Shown here piece after piece: positions 5,698 to 6,657 of a DNA stretch of 6,657 nt. Position numbers and translations under genes: made by a program. Within the stretch, counting starts at the first letter, position 1; every line of letters starts with the position of its first letter. The notes under the pieces were generated by a model that ran no database searches, was not told the DNA's origin, and worked only from the letters and a program-made list of their open reading frames with translations. The stretch is taken from NCBI GenBank assembly GCA_002687255.1, contig NYZR01000001.1, positions 16,066 through 22,722 of the forward strand, in the 5' to 3' direction. The DNA is from Candidatus Pacearchaeota archaeon (GTDB lineage: Archaea > Nanobdellota > Nanobdellia > Pacearchaeales > GW2011-AR1).

Positions 5698-5857
5698 GCA
5701 CCGAGAACTTTTACTGGATGTGGTTCTCGGGTGCACTAAAAATCCATGGGATTTTGGTGCCCAGAAATTTCTCTGAAATTTCCGAGTGCTCAAGAACCAA
5801 ACCAAAAGCAAGGTTCTTGGCATTGCGAAAGCAGAGCAACCTTGTGATGCAAAGCAC
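5698..5857. ncRNA. candidate structured RNA element with several hairpins
   Basis: Four inverted repeats follow in about 160 bases. Hairpin 1: GCACCGAGAAC (5698-5708) pairs with GTTCTCGGGTGC (5723-5734) apart from one bulged G. Hairpin 2: AAAATCC (5739-5745) pairs with GGATTTT (5749-5755), extended by GCAC/GTGC (5733-5736 and 5757-5760). Then come two copies of the palindrome GAAATTTC (5764-5771, 5775-5782). Hairpin 4: CAAGAACC (5791-5798) pairs with GGTTCTTG (5812-5819). GTGCT/AGCAC (5786-5790, 5853-5857) can close a domain holding hairpin 4 and TGC-GAAA-GCA (5824-5833), a GNRA tetraloop on the plus strand. CAAGGTT (5809-5815) can instead pair with AACCTTG (5838-5844), which excludes hairpin 4. 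No known RNA family is recognised. The strand is undecided: the GNRA loop favours plus, the promoter at 5951-5958 favours minus. Confidence 0.35.
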
Positions 5858-5929
5858 CACACCCAGTCGGGAATGATTGTGACTAAGTTTATGAATGTAG
5901 GGTTTTTTCTTGAACCAGATGAGGAACAT
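5711..5929 (-). CDS. possible 72-aa ORF across the hairpin region
   Basis: The ATG at 5929 lies 25.5 bases from a minus-strand TTTATATA box (5951-5958), the same leaderless spacing as the better genes here. The predicted product begins MFLIWFKKKP, has a basic middle, and ends with a more ordinary stretch (LVLEHSEISEKFLG). It contains no recognised motif, and most of its length is antisense to, or part of, the inverted repeats. The frame may simply lie inside a non-coding transcript started by that promoter. I list it because the promoter spacing is exact; the protein itself is doubtful. Confidence 0.22.
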   Translation of the reverse strand: MFLIWFKKKPYIHKLSHNHSRLGVVLCITRLLCFRNAKNLAFGLVLEHSEISEKFLGTKIPWIFSAPENHIQ

Positions 5930-5950
5930 GTTGAAAGTTGGCTGGATAAG

Positions 5951-5958
5951 TATATAAA
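5951..5958 (-). promoter_or_regulatory. minus-strand TATA box upstream of the hairpin region
   Basis: Reads TTTATATA on the minus strand, a full match to the archaeal consensus. Transcription would begin near 5929 and run through the hairpin element toward 5611. The site also lies in generally AT-rich sequence, so chance occurrence is possible. Confidence 0.35.
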
Positions 5959-5978
5959 TTTGTATTGTTACTTGAAGA

Positions 5979-6152
5979 TTAATCTCTTGGGAAAGTTGGT
6001 TTAGTTGATGCAAGTGTTAGGTAGGGTTTTCCACTTTCAGAGTCTCCTTTCACAATAACAGTGTTTTCAGAGTAGGGTAAATTATTTTCCCTTGCATTAT
6101 CTTTTGTCAAATTTTCTACGCTTTCAATCCAGCTATTTTCAATTCTCTGCAT
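5979..6152 (-). CDS. small protein, 57 aa, unknown
   Basis: A short gene on the minus strand, from ATG 6152 to TAA at 5979-5981. The product starts MQRIENSWIESVENLTKD, a charged amphipathic helix, and continues into an extended, soluble C-terminal half (NTVIVKGDSESGKPYLTLAS). There is no membrane segment, Cys or recognised motif. Support for it being real comes from a consensus minus-strand TATA box centred 25.5 bases before the ATG, an in-frame stop just upstream (TAA at 6168-6170) that fixes the start, and ordinary amino-acid composition. It is divergent from the orphan gene at 6211 across 58 bases holding both promoters, so the two may be controlled together. A small regulator, antitoxin-like partner or virus-type early protein are all possible, and none can be chosen from the sequence. 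Confidence 0.5.
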   Translation of the reverse strand: MQRIENSWIESVENLTKDNARENNLPYSENTVIVKGDSESGKPYLTLASTKPTFPRD

Positions 6153-6173
6153 TTGTTGAGTAGTTCTTTAGAA

Positions 6174-6181
6174 TATATAAA
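6174..6181 (-). promoter_or_regulatory. TATA box of the 57-aa gene
   Basis: TTTATATA on the minus strand, a full consensus match, centred 25.5 bases before ATG 6152. A leaderless mRNA is expected. Confidence 0.6.
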
Positions 6182-6182
6182 C

Positions 6183-6190
6183 TTTTATAG
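6183..6190 (+). promoter_or_regulatory. TATA box of the orphan gene at 6211
   Basis: TTTTATAG, centred 24.5 bases before ATG 6211, directly abutting the minus-strand box of the 57-aa gene. The two promoters are back to back, so TBP binding at one may compete with the other. Confidence 0.5.
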
Positions 6191-6210
6191 TTATTAAATA
6201 GTTGTTCTTT

Positions 6211-6657
6211 ATGATTTCAAGAATGTCTAAAGAAAGAATGCAAAATCTTTTTAATTCTTTGATGGATGATCAGTATAAGGATTTGAAAGGGGCAAATATT
6301 GCATTTAGTTTTATTCCAAGTATAGGGGAGGTTAATTTTTATGAGGGGTTGGATGAAGGTGATGATGAGACTGTTAGTAGATTAAAGTTGTTTGTGCCTC
6401 TTGTATTGTTTAATCCCTCTATTGCTATTAGTGAAGAGCCTATCGGAAGGGGTTTGATAGCTAGAGGATTATCTGCAGTTCATCTTGATGTTATTAATGA
6501 TTTATCTTATGGTTTAGAAATTCCTTTTCTTAGTTGTATGTTTAAAAATATGACCAATAAGAAGGTAGATGAGGATGTTGTTAGTAGAGGTTTAAAGGAT
6601 GACTTAATTAAAACTAAAAAGGCTTTGGAAGTTTATCAGAACAGATTTGGTTTTGGA
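6211..6657 (+). CDS. hypothetical protein, N-terminal 149 aa (runs off the window)
   Basis: An open frame of 149 codons with no stop before the window ends, so the protein is cut. It begins MISRMSKERMQNLFNSLMDD, a helical start, followed by an alpha/beta-looking stretch (GANIAFSFIPSIGEVNFYEG), a hydrophobic strand LKLFVPLVLF, and a helical, Lys-rich end. There is no signal peptide, no clear membrane helix and no recognised motif. ATG 6211 is chosen over in-frame ATG 6223 and 6238 because the TATA box sits 24.5 bases before it. Codons are AT-rich (TTT, TTA, AAT, AGA), lower in GC than tpiA or TrmB-2, in keeping with accessory DNA. It faces the 57-aa gene across shared promoter sequence. The function is unknown; the missing C-terminus may carry the diagnostic part. 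Confidence 0.7.
   Translation, partial: MISRMSKERMQNLFNSLMDDQYKDLKGANIAFSFIPSIGEVNFYEGLDEGDDETVSRLKLFVPLVLFNPSIAISEEPIGRGLIARGLSAVHLDVINDLSYGLEIPFLSCMFKNMTNKKVDEDVVSRGLKDDLIKTKKALEVYQNRFGFG

Larger units (their letters stand above)
5615..5978. other. 364-base stretch without a convincing gene
   Basis: The left part (5615-5690) holds little beyond a copy of GAAATTTCC (5620-5628) that recurs at 5775-5783. The middle (5698-5857) is packed with inverted repeats and is listed separately. The right part contains a minus-strand TATA box (5951-5958). Short frames occur on both strands, for example a plus-strand frame ending at 6004 whose last 43 codons look somewhat protein-like and a minus-strand frame ending at 5611, but none has consistent support. 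The mixture suggests either a structured RNA locus or decayed coding sequence in accessory DNA. Confidence 0.5.

Noticed and set aside
5611..5862. 83-codon minus-strand frame ending beside the chimeric ORF
   Set aside because: The frame crosses the hairpins and has unlikely composition in its first half; only the final 25 or so residues look like a protein end. It may be a remnant, but there is not enough to call a gene.
5820..5870. Possible C/D box sRNA (GTGATGC resembling a C box)
   Set aside because: No matching D box (CTGA) at the right spacing and no second C'/D' pair.
5786..6004. 72-codon plus-strand frame
   Set aside because: Its first half lies in the inverted repeats and starts on a GTG inside a stem, and its end overlaps the better-supported 57-aa gene. 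The last 43 codons from ATG 5873 look somewhat protein-like but have no promoter at the usual distance.
1..6657. tRNA, rRNA, CRISPR array, transposase
   Set aside because: No T-loop motif with a foldable cloverleaf, no rRNA-like block, no regularly spaced direct repeats and no DDE, Y1 or serine recombinase motif were seen.

Overview
The window looks archaeal, most likely from a small-genome lineage of the DPANN type, although the phylum cannot be fixed from this sequence. Three things support this. The triosephosphate isomerase is the short archaeal form (215 aa). Two separate TrmB-family regulators are present. At seven candidate genes an archaeal TATA-like box sits with its centre 24.5-25.5 bases from the start codon, as expected for leaderless mRNAs; the tpiA gene instead carries a classic GAGGTGA ribosome binding site. 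The + strand is rich in T over A and G over C through genes of both directions, so the skew belongs to the strand and not to coding direction.

Layout. Bases 2-241 encode a small two-helix membrane protein. It runs into a convergent TrmB-type regulator (238-957, minus). That regulator is divergent from a translationally overlapping pair, a GNAT-like acetyltransferase (1044-1568) and a class I SAM methyltransferase (1552-2232). A T-rich terminator and a palindrome-embedded promoter then lead into archaeal tpiA (2374-3021), whose catalytic residues are kept but whose loop 6 is not canonical. An unrecognised 304-aa protein (3072-3986, minus) and a second TrmB regulator (4093-4842, plus) face away from each other across a C5-N5-G5 palindrome placed between their TATA boxes.

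From 4907 the picture changes. A short-chain dehydrogenase starts normally with its NADP-binding motifs. At about codon 104 it passes in frame into an unrelated A-rich sequence with two possible membrane segments, so the reductase is beheaded of its catalytic half. After this junction come a hairpin-rich stretch of about 160 bases with mutually exclusive pairings, a 57-aa minus-strand gene, and an unrecognised gene (6211 to the window end) divergent from it. I read the segment from about 5216 onward as accessory DNA joined to a broken housekeeping-type gene.

How the parts may work together (inference). TrmB proteins usually sense sugars or other small metabolites. TrmB-1 is placed to control the acetyltransferase-methyltransferase pair and itself. 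TrmB-2 is placed to control itself and the 304-aa protein. tpiA has its own palindromic promoter. The right-hand third holds the least familiar material: a gene fusion, a possible structured RNA and two orphan genes.
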